Shown: positions 36,847 to 45,875 of the stretch, piece after piece
How the letters are laid out: each line of letters begins with the position of its first letter
How positions within the stretch are numbered: the stretch's first letter is position 1
From: Labrenzia sp. PHM005
GTDB taxonomy: Bacteria > Pseudomonadota > Alphaproteobacteria > Rhizobiales > Stappiaceae
Reading direction: 5' to 3'
DNA length: 64,000 nucleotides
Assembly (NCBI RefSeq): GCF_006517275.1
Contig: NZ_CP041191.1
Coordinates: 2,537,001-2,601,000 of the forward strand
The notes under the pieces: generated by a model
Told to the model about the DNA's origin: nothing
Seen by the model: the letters and a program-made list of their open reading frames with translations, nothing else
Database searches by the model: none
Made by a program: the position numbers and the translations under genes

Positions 36847-37599
36847 ATGACTATCTTTGGAGTTCGCCTGCCAGCCATGTCGTCGCTCATCCTGTGGGGG
36901 CTCTTGTGGGAGATCGTTGGCCGTTTGGATCTGACCTTCTTCATCCCGCCCTTGTCGGAAGTGGTGGTGACGCTGTTCTCAGTGATTACGACCGCGCCCT
37001 TCTTAAAAGCTCTGTCTGAAACCGCCTATGCGTTTGCTGTTGGTGTGACGTCGGCGATTGTGATCGGCATTCCGATCGGGATCTTGATGGGCAAGAACCG
37101 TTTGATCGATGAGTTGCTGCTGCCCTGGGTCAACATGTTCCTCAGCGCGCCGCTGACCGCGCTGGTTCCGGTGCTGATGGTCTTGTTCGGCTTTGGAATG
37201 AAGTCGATCATCATCACGACGACGCTGTTCGCGATCTGGATCATTATCCTGAATGCCCGGGCTGGAGTGTTGCAGATCAACCGGTCCTTGATCGAAATGG
37301 CACGGTGTTATGGCGCCAATCCGCTGCAGGCCTTTTACAAGATCTATTTCTGGGCAGCTCTGCCGGAAATTCTCGGCGGCGTGCGCATTGGCGTGATCCG
37401 GGCGGTCAAAGGCGTGATCATCGGCCAGTTGCTGATCTCGATTGTCGGTTTTGGCGCGCTCTTCGAGCTCTATGCAAACAACTTCCTGATGGCGCATTTC
37501 TGGGCGGTGCTGCTGGTGCTGTTTGCGCTCGCCTTCTCAGTGGCCGAGTTCCTTGGGTACCTGGAACGGCGGGTTTCATATTATGCGGCGTCGCGGTAG
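36847..37599 (+). CDS. ABC importer permease 2
   Basis: 250 residues with about six helices and an EAA loop (EMARCYGANPLQAFYKIYFW, then GGVRIGVIRAVKGVIIGQLL). TAGGAGG stands before the ATG, 8 nt after the ATPase stop. It is similar in layout to permease 1 but not a near copy. Two permeases with one binding protein is seen in riboflavin, thiamine-pyrimidine and hydantoin-type importers. Confidence 0.9.
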   Translation: MTIFGVRLPAMSSLILWGLLWEIVGRLDLTFFIPPLSEVVVTLFSVITTAPFLKALSETAYAFAVGVTSAIVIGIPIGILMGKNRLIDELLLPWVNMFLSAPLTALVPVLMVLFGFGMKSIIITTTLFAIWIIILNARAGVLQINRSLIEMARCYGANPLQAFYKIYFWAALPEILGGVRIGVIRAVKGVIIGQLLISIVGFGALFELYANNFLMAHFWAVLLVLFALAFSVAEFLGYLERRVSYYAASR

Positions 37600-37624
37600 G
37601 CTCGGGCCCTATTGCGAGAACTGG

Positions 37625-37656
37625 AGCCCGGGCAATTTGCCCGGGTTCTTTTTTTG
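37625..37656 (+). terminator. Intrinsic terminator of the ABC importer operon
   Basis: GCCCGGGCAA / TTGCCCGGG with a two-base turn, followed by TTCTTTTTTT. It lies 26 nt after the permease 2 stop, before the convergent iron-type operon. Confidence 0.9.
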
Positions 37657-37712
37657 GTCAAAACAGAATTTGCAAAGTTTGTTCTTACCGGCTCAATCCA
37701 CCTCTTCGATGT

Positions 37713-38822
37713 TTAAGCATTCTCGGGTGGTAACAGAACCGGGGCAGACTGCTGAAACGACAGGCTGACATCGGTCCCAGGTTGAAGCGGCGCGTTGATG
37801 TCGCCAGAGGTGACAAACAGCGATCCAAACTCTGCCTTTAGCGTGTATTCCATGTGGCGGCCGACATAAGTCGCCTTTGAAACCTGCGCTGGAATGCCGC
37901 CGTCTTGTGATCCGACTGAAATGCCGATGCGGTTTGGTCTGACTGCAAGGACAGCCGGGCCGGCAGGTAGTCCGCGTGCGGGCAAGGACTGCCGGTAGGA
38001 CCCGATGCTGATCGAAGCCTGATCTCCGTCAACGCTTTCGATGTCACATCCGATCAAGTTGGCTTCGCCAATGAAGTCTGCAACGAACTGATCGTCCGGC
38101 AACTCGTAGAGATCGCGGGGCGCGCCCTCCTGAGCAATCTGGGCATTACGCATCACGATAATCCGGTCGGAGACTGCGAGCGCCTCTTCCTGATCGTGGG
38201 TGACATAAACCACCGTCAATCCCAGGGATTGCTGAATGTCACGGATTTCCTCACGCACCTGACGGCGCAGCTTGGCATCCAGGTTTGAGAGCGGTTCGTC
38301 GAACAGCAGAACTTGCGGCTCCAGCACCAAAGCGCGGGCGACAGCAACACGTTGCTGCTGGCCGCCGGAGAGTTCCGACGGCAAGCGGTCGCCATAGCCG
38401 GCCAGACCGACAAGTTCCAATCCGTCCAAGGCCCGATCGCGAACCTCAGCCCCTTTGAAGCCGCTAAACTTCAGGCCATAGGAGACGTTTTCCAAAACAC
38501 TCATGTGCGGGAAGAGCGCATAGGACTGGAACACCATTGAGACGTCCCGATCTGTCGCCGGCAACTTGGTCACATCCTGATTGCCGATCAGAATGCGGCC
38601 CTCGGTCGCCATTTCCAGCCCTGCGATCATACGCAAAGTCGTGGTCTTGCCGCAGCCGGAAGGTCCGAGCAGCGTGACCAGCTGCCCGGCTTCGATCGTC
38701 AGCGAAATGCTGTCCACCGCGGTGACGTCCCGGCCATAGACCTTGGTGACGTTTTCAAACGTGACGGAGGCTGCATTGCCTTTGGGTTTCACAGTCATCG
38801 TCGGTTCCGTTCTAGAAGTCAT
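37713..38822 (-). CDS. ABC importer ATPase (FbpC/PotA type)
   Basis: 369 residues. Walker A GPSGCGKTT, signature LSGGQQQRVAVARAL, Walker B VLLFDEPLSNLDAKLRR, H-loop YVTHDQEEAL, and a C-terminal TOBE domain (from ~260). The N-terminal ~15 residues are a leader of uncertain start. It overlaps the permease gene by 4 nt (ATGA). Family includes iron(III), polyamine and 2-aminoethylphosphonate importers. Confidence 0.9.
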   Translation of the reverse strand: MTSRTEPTMTVKPKGNAASVTFENVTKVYGRDVTAVDSISLTIEAGQLVTLLGPSGCGKTTTLRMIAGLEMATEGRILIGNQDVTKLPATDRDVSMVFQSYALFPHMSVLENVSYGLKFSGFKGAEVRDRALDGLELVGLAGYGDRLPSELSGGQQQRVAVARALVLEPQVLLFDEPLSNLDAKLRRQVREEIRDIQQSLGLTVVYVTHDQEEALAVSDRIIVMRNAQIAQEGAPRDLYELPDDQFVADFIGEANLIGCDIESVDGDQASISIGSYRQSLPARGLPAGPAVLAVRPNRIGISVGSQDGGIPAQVSKATYVGRHMEYTLKAEFGSLFVTSGDINAPLQPGTDVSLSFQQSAPVLLPPENA

Positions 38823-41023
38823 TTGGCACGCTCCGTCCTCCGGCCGATGTCGGTTTTACCGACAAACAGTTGAAGCAGGGCGATGGCTGTGAGCATCACC
38901 AAAATGAGCGTGTTGGAATAGGCAATCGCCAGTCCGTAGTCGTTGTTTTCCACCCGGCCGATGATGTAGCTGGTTGCCATGTCGTATTCGGCGCTGACCA
39001 GGAAGATAACGGCGGAAATCGCGGTCATCGCCCGGACAAAGGAATAGACAAGGGCCGCCAGGATCGCCGGTTTCAAGAGCGGCAGGATCACCCGTCTGAA
39101 CGTTGCCGCACTGTTGGCACCAAGCGTCAGCGAGCTTTCATCCAGGCTCTTGTCCAGCTGGCTCATCGAGGCGATACCCGCTCGCACACCAACCGGCATG
39201 TTGCGGAAAACAAAGCTGATGATCAGAATGACGCCGGTTCCGGTGATCTCGATCGGTGGGACGTTGAAGGCGAGAATGTAGCTCACGCCAATCACGGTGC
39301 CGGGGATCGCGAAACTCAACATCGTGCCGAATTCAAACGCATTCTTTCCAGCAAACGACTGCCGCGTCAGCAGATAGGCCGTGACCAGGCCGACAGCAGC
39401 CGTCAATGGAGCCGCAAGAGCAGAGATCTGGATGGTGGTCCAGAAACTGTTCCAGGCAGAGCCTGTCCAGCGGATGCCGTCTTCAACCAAACGAATGGAG
39501 AAGGCCGTCTCATAGTGTTTGAAGGTCAGCGTGTTGTTGACGCCCCAAAGCTCGACGAACGAACCATAGAAGATCATCACGTAGATGACGGCGGTGAAGG
39601 CCGCCCAGATGAAGGCGATCGAATAGACTGGGATCATCACGCCAAAGGGTAGGGTCGGATGGATCCCGGAATCGCCTTTGCCGGACACTGTGGTGTAGGA
39701 CTTCTTGCCGAGCCAGAAGCGTTGCGCGTAGAACGCCGACAAGGTGAAGCCGAGCAGAACAATCGCCAGCACCGCCGCGCGGCCCTGATCATATTGCGCG
39801 CCAACAATAGCAAAGAAGATCTCCGTCGACAGCACATCGAAGTTGCCGCCCAGAACCAACGGGTTGCCGAAATCGGCCATACTTTCAATGAAGCCGAGTA
39901 GGAAGGCGTTGGCGAGACCCGGACGCATCAATGGCAAGGAGACTGTCTTAAAGACTTGCCAGCGGTTTGCCCTCAAGGTTTGTGCTGCTTCTTCCATTGA
40001 TGGGCTGACACCTTCAACAACACCGATCAGCACCAGAAAGGCGATGGGCGTGAAAGCAAGCAGCTGGGCGATCAGAATTCCTGGAAGACCATAGACCCAG
40101 CGGGTTGGCTGCACGCCGAGAACATCGGCGACGGCGGTCGTGATGGTGCCGGACAAGCCAAACAGCAAGATTATTGCCAGGCCAATAACAAACGGCGGGG
40201 TGATGATCGGCAATACCGTCAGCGCCCGCAGGAGTTTCTTGTGCCGGAAGTTGCTGCGTGTTGCCACAAGCGCAAAGACGAGGCCGAGCGCGGTGGTCAG
40301 GAAGCCAACCAGGATTGCAAGAAACAGCGAATTCCAGGCCGCTCCGCAGCGTCCGCCGGACAGGCAATCGAGGCTCCAAAGGCGGGAACTGAGGAACTTG
40401 GAGAAGAAGACAGCGACCGAATAGGTGTTTTCTTCGGTTACGAAGGCGGCGATCAGCAGTTTGGCGATCGGGAAGAAAACGAACACCGTGACAACTGTGA
40501 TGACGAAGCCGATCGATGAAACGACAAAGACATCACCATTGACGGCGCCGCGGGCCGCGATCCCTTGTGTGAATAGGAACAAGAAACAGGTCGCCACCAG
40601 CATGGCGCCATAGCCCATGCCAAATTGCCGGTCTCCGAGCGGGCCGAAAAGGCTCTCCAGCCAGGAAAAGTTCCAGCCGCGCAGCCCGATGCCGAAGCCT
40701 TGAGCGATCAGCCAGGCGGCGCCGAAACCACCGGCAAGGATAAGTATCCGGGCGTAATTCGGATGTGCCTTGGGCAATGAGACGGCTGCAAGTGCGCCGA
40801 GCAGCGGCAGCACGAGCGGTGAAAGCCAGAGTTTCTCACCTTGAACAAAGAGGAACAGACCCGGAGCATAATCGCTGTCGAAGGGGTAGCCATCGACCAG
40901 CCACTCCAGGGTCCAGAATTCCTCAATGCCATACCAGGGGAGAACGGCAAATCCCAGCCATCCGATAACGATCCAGAAGATCAGGACAGGACGGCTGGAA
41001 TTACTATTATGAGCGAGTTTCAC
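38819..41023 (-). CDS. ABC importer permease, fused double FbpB-type with extended N-terminus
   Basis: 734 residues: two permease units in one chain, each with the EAA loop (EEAAQTLRANRWQVFKTVSL and DESSLTLGANSAATFRRVIL). In front lies an extra ~180-residue region with about five helices (FWIVIGWLGFAVLPWYGIEE, LSPLVLPLLGALAAVSL). Ordinary FbpB proteins are ~550 residues, so the extension is unusual. It is 2 nt downstream of the binding-protein gene. Confidence 0.9.
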   Translation of the reverse strand: MKLAHNSNSSRPVLIFWIVIGWLGFAVLPWYGIEEFWTLEWLVDGYPFDSDYAPGLFLFVQGEKLWLSPLVLPLLGALAAVSLPKAHPNYARILILAGGFGAAWLIAQGFGIGLRGWNFSWLESLFGPLGDRQFGMGYGAMLVATCFLFLFTQGIAARGAVNGDVFVVSSIGFVITVVTVFVFFPIAKLLIAAFVTEENTYSVAVFFSKFLSSRLWSLDCLSGGRCGAAWNSLFLAILVGFLTTALGLVFALVATRSNFRHKKLLRALTVLPIITPPFVIGLAIILLFGLSGTITTAVADVLGVQPTRWVYGLPGILIAQLLAFTPIAFLVLIGVVEGVSPSMEEAAQTLRANRWQVFKTVSLPLMRPGLANAFLLGFIESMADFGNPLVLGGNFDVLSTEIFFAIVGAQYDQGRAAVLAIVLLGFTLSAFYAQRFWLGKKSYTTVSGKGDSGIHPTLPFGVMIPVYSIAFIWAAFTAVIYVMIFYGSFVELWGVNNTLTFKHYETAFSIRLVEDGIRWTGSAWNSFWTTIQISALAAPLTAAVGLVTAYLLTRQSFAGKNAFEFGTMLSFAIPGTVIGVSYILAFNVPPIEITGTGVILIISFVFRNMPVGVRAGIASMSQLDKSLDESSLTLGANSAATFRRVILPLLKPAILAALVYSFVRAMTAISAVIFLVSAEYDMATSYIIGRVENNDYGLAIAYSNTLILVMLTAIALLQLFVGKTDIGRRTERAK

Positions 41024-41025
41024 GA

Positions 41026-42051
41026 TTATTGCGGCAGTGTGGAGACCTCATCATCCCATTTTTTTAACAACCGCTTGCGTTCGTCGCTGGAGCCGTATTT
41101 TGCAAAATCATAGTCGATCAGTTTGATCGAGGACAGATCCGGCGCCTTGTCCGATGTCGGTGCGTTTTTGTTGGACGGAACCTGGAACGCATTGACCTGC
41201 AGTGCCAATGCCTGCGCATCAGCCGACAGTGCCCAGTCGTAGAATTTTTTTGCGTTTTCCGGGTTTCTGCCATCTTTCACGATCGACATGGAGCCGATTT
41301 CGTAGCCTGTACCTTCACACGGTGCGACCACCTTGATCGGGAAGCCGGCCGCAGCCTGTTTGACGGCGTCATGCATGAAGACGATGCCAATGGTGTTTTC
41401 TCCGCGGGCTGCTGCCTTGATCGGAGCTGATCCGGATTTTGTGTACTGGTTGATGTTCTTGTGAAGGCCTTTCATGAATTCAAAACCTTCGTCTTCGCCG
41501 AAGAGCTGCATGATGGTTGCCAGTGTTGTGTAAGCCGTTCCCGAGGAGTTCGGGTTGGCCATCTGGACGTGGCCCTTATATTCCGGCTTCAACAAGTCCT
41601 TCCAGCAAGACGGCTCCGGCAGATTGTTCTTGGCAAGAACATCTGTGTTGTAGCCGTATCCAAGTGCTCCGGAATAGATGCCGATTGTTCTGTCACCGGC
41701 AGAGCTTGCTTGCGAAATAGCCCAATCTTGAAGTTCGCCGCGGATGGGCGTGACATAGGATTCTGTCAATCCCTCTTCAGCGGCCTGAAGATGCGGGTCA
41801 CCGGTTCCGCCCCACCAGACATCACCTTTCGGATTGGACGCTTCCGCCTTGATTTGAGCGAAGGTTTCACCGGAGCTTTTCCGGGTCATGTTCACTTTGA
41901 TATCGGTCGCGTCCTCAAAGCCATTGGCCATCAATTGGCACCAGTCTTCCTGCGCGCTGCAATACAAAGTGAGCTTTTCCGCCGACAATGCAGGACCCGC
42001 GGCCAGAAGGCCCAACAATCCAGCCGACGCTAACATCAACGATTTCCGCAT
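41026..42051 (-). CDS. Iron(III)-type ABC substrate-binding protein
   Basis: 341 residues with a signal peptide (MRKSLMLASAGLLGLLAAG...) and a Type II binding fold: GDVWWGGTGDPHLQAAEEGL, ALGYGYNTDVLAKN, PCEGTGYEIGSMSIVKDGRN, AKKFYDWALS. GGGAGG precedes the ATG. The fold family is FbpA/FutA-like. The C-terminal Tyr-Tyr pair that binds ferric ion in classical FbpA is not obvious, so iron is a family-based guess; another small ligand is possible. No clear Irr, RirA or Fur-type box was seen upstream. Confidence 0.82.
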   Translation of the reverse strand: MRKSLMLASAGLLGLLAAGPALSAEKLTLYCSAQEDWCQLMANGFEDATDIKVNMTRKSSGETFAQIKAEASNPKGDVWWGGTGDPHLQAAEEGLTESYVTPIRGELQDWAISQASSAGDRTIGIYSGALGYGYNTDVLAKNNLPEPSCWKDLLKPEYKGHVQMANPNSSGTAYTTLATIMQLFGEDEGFEFMKGLHKNINQYTKSGSAPIKAAARGENTIGIVFMHDAVKQAAAGFPIKVVAPCEGTGYEIGSMSIVKDGRNPENAKKFYDWALSADAQALALQVNAFQVPSNKNAPTSDKAPDLSSIKLIDYDFAKYGSSDERKRLLKKWDDEVSTLPQ

Positions 42052-42173
42052 TCCTACCTCCCAGTTAGAATATTTATTTCATGAGGTTATTGGAATGGAA
42101 TTTTTTGGACAACTAAAATTTTGCCAACTAATCAATTTTTTGAATTGCTGGAGCAATTTGCGCCGAACAAAAC

Positions 42174-42200
42174 AAAAAAGGCGCCGCAATGTGCGGCGCC
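42174..42200 (-). terminator. Intrinsic terminator of ychF
   Basis: Leftward stem GGCGCCGCA / TGCGGCGCC with ATG loop; the reverse strand then reads CCTTTTTTGTTTTG. It lies 30 nt after the ychF stop. Confidence 0.9.
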
Positions 42201-42230
42201 TTTGAAAGCGAATACGGAAATTAAGAAAGA

Positions 42231-43331
42231 TCAGGTGTTGAACTTGAACAGCAGGACATCACCATCCTTGACGATGTATTCCTTGCCTTCGTCCCGCGCC
42301 TTGCCAGCTTCCTTGGCAGCGCTTTCGCCGCCAAGCGAGGTGTAATCGTCATAGGCGATCGTCTGCGCGCGAATGAAGCCGCGTTCAAAGTCAGTGTGGA
42401 TTACGCCGGCAGCCCCCGGCGCCTTGGTGCCCTCGGTGATGGTCCAGGCACGGGTCTCTTTTGGACCGGCAGTGAAGTAGGTGATCAGACCCAGAAGGTC
42501 GTAACCGGCCCGGATCATCCGGTCGAGGCCCGGCTCCTCCAGTCCGATGGTTTCCAGGAACTCTTCCTGCTCTTCATTGTCCAGCTGCGAGATCTCCGCT
42601 TCAATTGCAGCGGAAATGACAACGGATACAGCACCTTCAGCAGCGGCCTTTTCGGCAACTTTCTGGGACAGAGCATTTCCTTCGGCAGCCGATCCCTCGT
42701 CAACGTTGCAGACGTAAAGCACCGGCTTGGAGGTCAAGAGGTTGAGCCCCTTCAGCATCTTGGCTTCTTCGGTATCGGCGACGTCCAGCATGCGGGCTGG
42801 CTTACCATCCTGCAGCAGCTCAAGGGCTGCTTCCATAATTGGCAGCACGGCCTTGGCTTCTTTGTCGCCGCCAGTCGCTTTCTTCTTCAAAGGCGCGATG
42901 CGCTTTTCAAGGCTTTCCATGTCGGCGACCATGAGTTCCGTCTCGACCGTATCGGCATCGGCAATCGGATCGATGGCCCCGTCCACATGGGTGATGTCGT
43001 CATCTTCAAAGCAGCGCAGCACGTGGGCAATGGCATCCACTTCGCGGATGTTGGCCAGGAACTGGTTGCCGAGGCCTTCGCCCTTGGAGGCTCCACGTAC
43101 CAGGCCGGCAATGTCGACAAAGGTGATCCGGGTCGGGATCACTTCTTTGGAGTCGGCAATTTCCCGGATCGCATAAAGGCGCGGATCTGGCACAGCCACT
43201 TCGCCGGTGTTTGGCTCGATCGTGCAGAAAGGGTAGTTTGCGGCCTGAGCCGCCGCTGTCTTGGTCAGCGCATTGAAAAGGGTGGACTTACCGACATTCG
43301 GCAGTCCGACAATGCCGCACTGGAAACCCAT
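42231..43331 (-). CDS. ychF: Ribosome-binding ATPase YchF
   Basis: 366 residues, the full family length. GIVGLPNVGKSTLFNALT is the P-loop, then FVDIAGLVRGASKGEGLGNQ (G3) and YVCNVDEG (altered G4 favouring ATP), with the C-terminal TGS domain ending in GDVLLFKFN. YchF is an Obg-family ATPase bound to ribosomes and regulated by redox. Its upstream region is a 142-nt gap. Confidence 0.97.
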   Translation of the reverse strand: MGFQCGIVGLPNVGKSTLFNALTKTAAAQAANYPFCTIEPNTGEVAVPDPRLYAIREIADSKEVIPTRITFVDIAGLVRGASKGEGLGNQFLANIREVDAIAHVLRCFEDDDITHVDGAIDPIADADTVETELMVADMESLEKRIAPLKKKATGGDKEAKAVLPIMEAALELLQDGKPARMLDVADTEEAKMLKGLNLLTSKPVLYVCNVDEGSAAEGNALSQKVAEKAAAEGAVSVVISAAIEAEISQLDNEEQEEFLETIGLEEPGLDRMIRAGYDLLGLITYFTAGPKETRAWTITEGTKAPGAAGVIHTDFERGFIRAQTIAYDDYTSLGGESAAKEAGKARDEGKEYIVKDGDVLLFKFNT

Positions 43332-43473
43332 CGTGAGTTCGCTTTCGGTTTGTGTCTGAAACTGTTGCCGCGCTACATGCCCGAGGGGGCAGATAAGGTC
43401 AAGGGTTTCTGCGATGTCAGCTGGGATGCTGGCTGCCGATTTGGCGCTGTCTTTGCGGAAATGAGCAGCGCCG

Positions 43474-44658
43474 TTATTCGCTGGTGCGCGCGATGCGGTT
43501 TAATATCCCCGAACTCACTGCCAGGATCGCATTTTCATCCAGCGCTTCCGGAGAATTCCAGGTCGCTACAAAACACCACTTTGTGCCGTTGTGTGCGGTC
43601 AAATGGTATGTGAGGTTTAGAACGCCTGTCTCACTGCCGCCTTTGAAAGCAATGGTTTTCCAATCCGCCGGCTTTGCTTGCCCGGGATTGATCTTGAACA
43701 CTGGCAGATCCCGCACTTTGGAGATGACCTTGCACAGGCTGGGGACAGCCGTATACCATTCCAATCCGTGCTGATAGCCGTTGTTGACATCGCCGGGGTC
43801 GGGCGCGGGGCGTCCTCCCAGTTCAGCAAGAATTCTGCGTTTTTCCGAAAGACCGCCAGAAAGATACTCAGATGCCTCTTCATCAGAGGCTTTGAGCTGG
43901 AAGAATTGGCGTGTTGTCAAAAAAGGAACCTGTTCTGAGATCTTTTCGAGTTGCGCCAATGGCAGCTGCGACATGAGGAGGTCTGTTGCCGTGTTGCCGG
44001 AAATGGAAATCATTAATGCGGCTGCGGTTTCGACCGTCACATGATGACCGTCGGGCCAAGTGTGCAGAGTTCCGGATGGCAGGGATTTATGGAATTTATT
44101 CAGTGTGAGCACGCTCGACCATTCAATCTCTCCCGCTTCCACTTTCATTGCGAGTGCGTCCAGCACAAACAATTTGAAAGCGGACCCGACAGCCAGTTTT
44201 TCCGATGGGGCGTGGCTGGCGACTATCTCTCCGTTCTTCGTCAAGAGATAAGAGGACCGCTCAGCAAACCTTGGAAGCTTTTGCAAGAGATCTTTCAACG
44301 TACCGGATTGTTGAATGTCCTTGATTTCAAAACCGGTTATTTGACCGTTGCCACTTCGGAACAGCCGAATTGTGACATCATGTGTTGCCGTTGAGAGCGC
44401 GAAGTTTCTAGATTGGGTCGATTTGGAAACCTGTTCCGCCGGGCCATACGTGGTTTTGAGCTCTTTCAATGCTGGCCGCAGCCTTGTCATCGGGACGGCG
44501 GTCCGGAAGGACAGCGCGAACCAATCAGAGTGCGGGGCGGTTTCGTTCCAGATCCGTAACAGGAGCGTTTCATCGGACAAGTCTGCAGTATCGGTCTCAG
44601 CTTGGGCAGGGCCGGCAACCAGAAGAAACAAAAGCACTATTGTAAACACTGTTTTCAA
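43474..44658 (-). CDS. Periplasmic serine hydrolase of class A beta-lactamase fold
   Basis: 394 residues with a signal peptide (FTIVLLFLLVAGPAQA). A ~115-residue N-terminal domain of unknown type precedes the catalytic domain, which contains SAFK (S159-K162), SGN (220-222) and KGGSETG, matching the SxxK, SxN and KTG triads of the class A family. It lacks the EPELN omega loop in a clear form, so a penicillin-hydrolysing enzyme is not implied; esterase or peptidoglycan-related roles are possible. It sits alone on the strand, 109 nt downstream of the RNase T2 gene. Confidence 0.82.
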   Translation of the reverse strand: MKTVFTIVLLFLLVAGPAQAETDTADLSDETLLLRIWNETAPHSDWFALSFRTAVPMTRLRPALKELKTTYGPAEQVSKSTQSRNFALSTATHDVTIRLFRSGNGQITGFEIKDIQQSGTLKDLLQKLPRFAERSSYLLTKNGEIVASHAPSEKLAVGSAFKLFVLDALAMKVEAGEIEWSSVLTLNKFHKSLPSGTLHTWPDGHHVTVETAAALMISISGNTATDLLMSQLPLAQLEKISEQVPFLTTRQFFQLKASDEEASEYLSGGLSEKRRILAELGGRPAPDPGDVNNGYQHGLEWYTAVPSLCKVISKVRDLPVFKINPGQAKPADWKTIAFKGGSETGVLNLTYHLTAHNGTKWCFVATWNSPEALDENAILAVSSGILNRIARTSE

Positions 44659-44766
44659 AGCGGTGCCTGATTGGTTGGGATTGGACGGTCCTATCTAATT
44701 TGTAGAAGTAGTTGAGTGCAGGGTCATTACGTGACCTGCTCTCTTATTGAGAAGCGCTCAGAACAG

Positions 44767-45783
44767 TTACTGCAGTCCAGTTGGATCAATCAGTCCGCCG
44801 CTGCATCCCATCTCGGTTTCAATTGCGGCTAGCATCAGATCGCCAAGATTAGAGGAAGGATTGATTAGGCCGCGCAGGCTGATCCAGATTTCATTGATTA
44901 AGGTGCGGTTGCCATCGTTGGTACACTTGACGAGTACACGGTCGCCTGCACCTTGACCAAAATCTTGATCAAAGGCGGCTCGGATTTGGGCGCCGGTCAC
45001 TTCCTGGCCGACGTTGTTGAAGAAGAGGTCGCCAACAGCCGAGTCATTCACAAGACCTGTCAGCAGGAGCGTGTCGTCATAATATTCATCGGCGCCGCCT
45101 TCGCCGAAGTAACAAGTGCCGTGTTTGATCCATTCATGATGGTGCAGATGGCTGGCAACCCCGGGCATGGCCGCAGCAAGTGCATCAGCTGTTTCGGTGT
45201 CGAGGTCCGGCGCGGGGAGTAAATGCCAGCTGCCCGGCTTGTCGAGGTTGCGGACAGAGGCGGAGACGCCGCAATAATCATTGCCGCGGGGTTGTGGCCA
45301 CAATCCATGGATTGAGAGCTGCCGGGTCGTGTGGGGCAGATTTCCGGTATTTAGATCCTGGCATTCCTGTTTGCCAGGCCGGATTTCGCAAAAGGCCGGC
45401 TGCCAGCTCAAGGTCAGAAGATTGTCCGTCGATTCCCGTGCATCCGGAACCGGCGTGATTTCATCGTCGGTCAGAGGCGGCGCCGTTGCCGTATCCGCTT
45501 CAACAACATGTATGCCGCAGGAGGTGCTTACCCAGCGCGATTGGGTCACGGGGGCGCCATCGACATGGATTTGGAAAAAGTCCCCGCCTGTCTTGTTGAT
45601 CCCAAGGAGCTCATAAGCAAGCTGCGGTGCGGTCAGAATGTCACCGGGGTTCGTTTGGCGGTTTTTGCTTTGGTAGGCCTCACAGACCTGCTCGGCGATA
45701 AAATAGCCCTCAAGCTTCTCAAAGGCGGCTGAAGGGCCAATCGATAAGCCCAATATGGCGGATGCTAAAAGAAAGTGACGCAT
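44767..45783 (-). CDS. Secreted ribonuclease T2 family protein
   Basis: 338 residues with a signal peptide (HFLLASAILGLSIGPSAA). The two catalytic signatures of RNase T2 are intact: CAS I with LSIHGLWPQ (His general acid/base) and CAS II with HEWIKHGTCYF (His, Glu, Lys, His). An extra ~125-residue N-terminal part precedes the T2 core. In E. coli the homologous RNase I is periplasmic and degrades RNA broadly; here several cysteines would form disulfides. Role in phosphate or nucleotide scavenging is inference. Confidence 0.9.
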   Translation of the reverse strand: MRHFLLASAILGLSIGPSAAFEKLEGYFIAEQVCEAYQSKNRQTNPGDILTAPQLAYELLGINKTGGDFFQIHVDGAPVTQSRWVSTSCGIHVVEADTATAPPLTDDEITPVPDARESTDNLLTLSWQPAFCEIRPGKQECQDLNTGNLPHTTRQLSIHGLWPQPRGNDYCGVSASVRNLDKPGSWHLLPAPDLDTETADALAAAMPGVASHLHHHEWIKHGTCYFGEGGADEYYDDTLLLTGLVNDSAVGDLFFNNVGQEVTGAQIRAAFDQDFGQGAGDRVLVKCTNDGNRTLINEIWISLRGLINPSSNLGDLMLAAIETEMGCSGGLIDPTGLQ

Positions 45784-45875
45784 GGTTTTCCCTTAAAATA
45801 GCCTAGGGTCATCATGTCTACGCAGATCACTATATTATGACGGGAAAGTCTTTGTAACTAAATTCTTGATTGCAG

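Noticed and set aside
42052..42170. Iron-regulator box upstream of the iron-type importer
   Set aside because: No Irr-type TTTAGAA dyad, Fur/Mur-type box or clear RirA spacing could be matched; the AT-rich sequence alone is not evidence.
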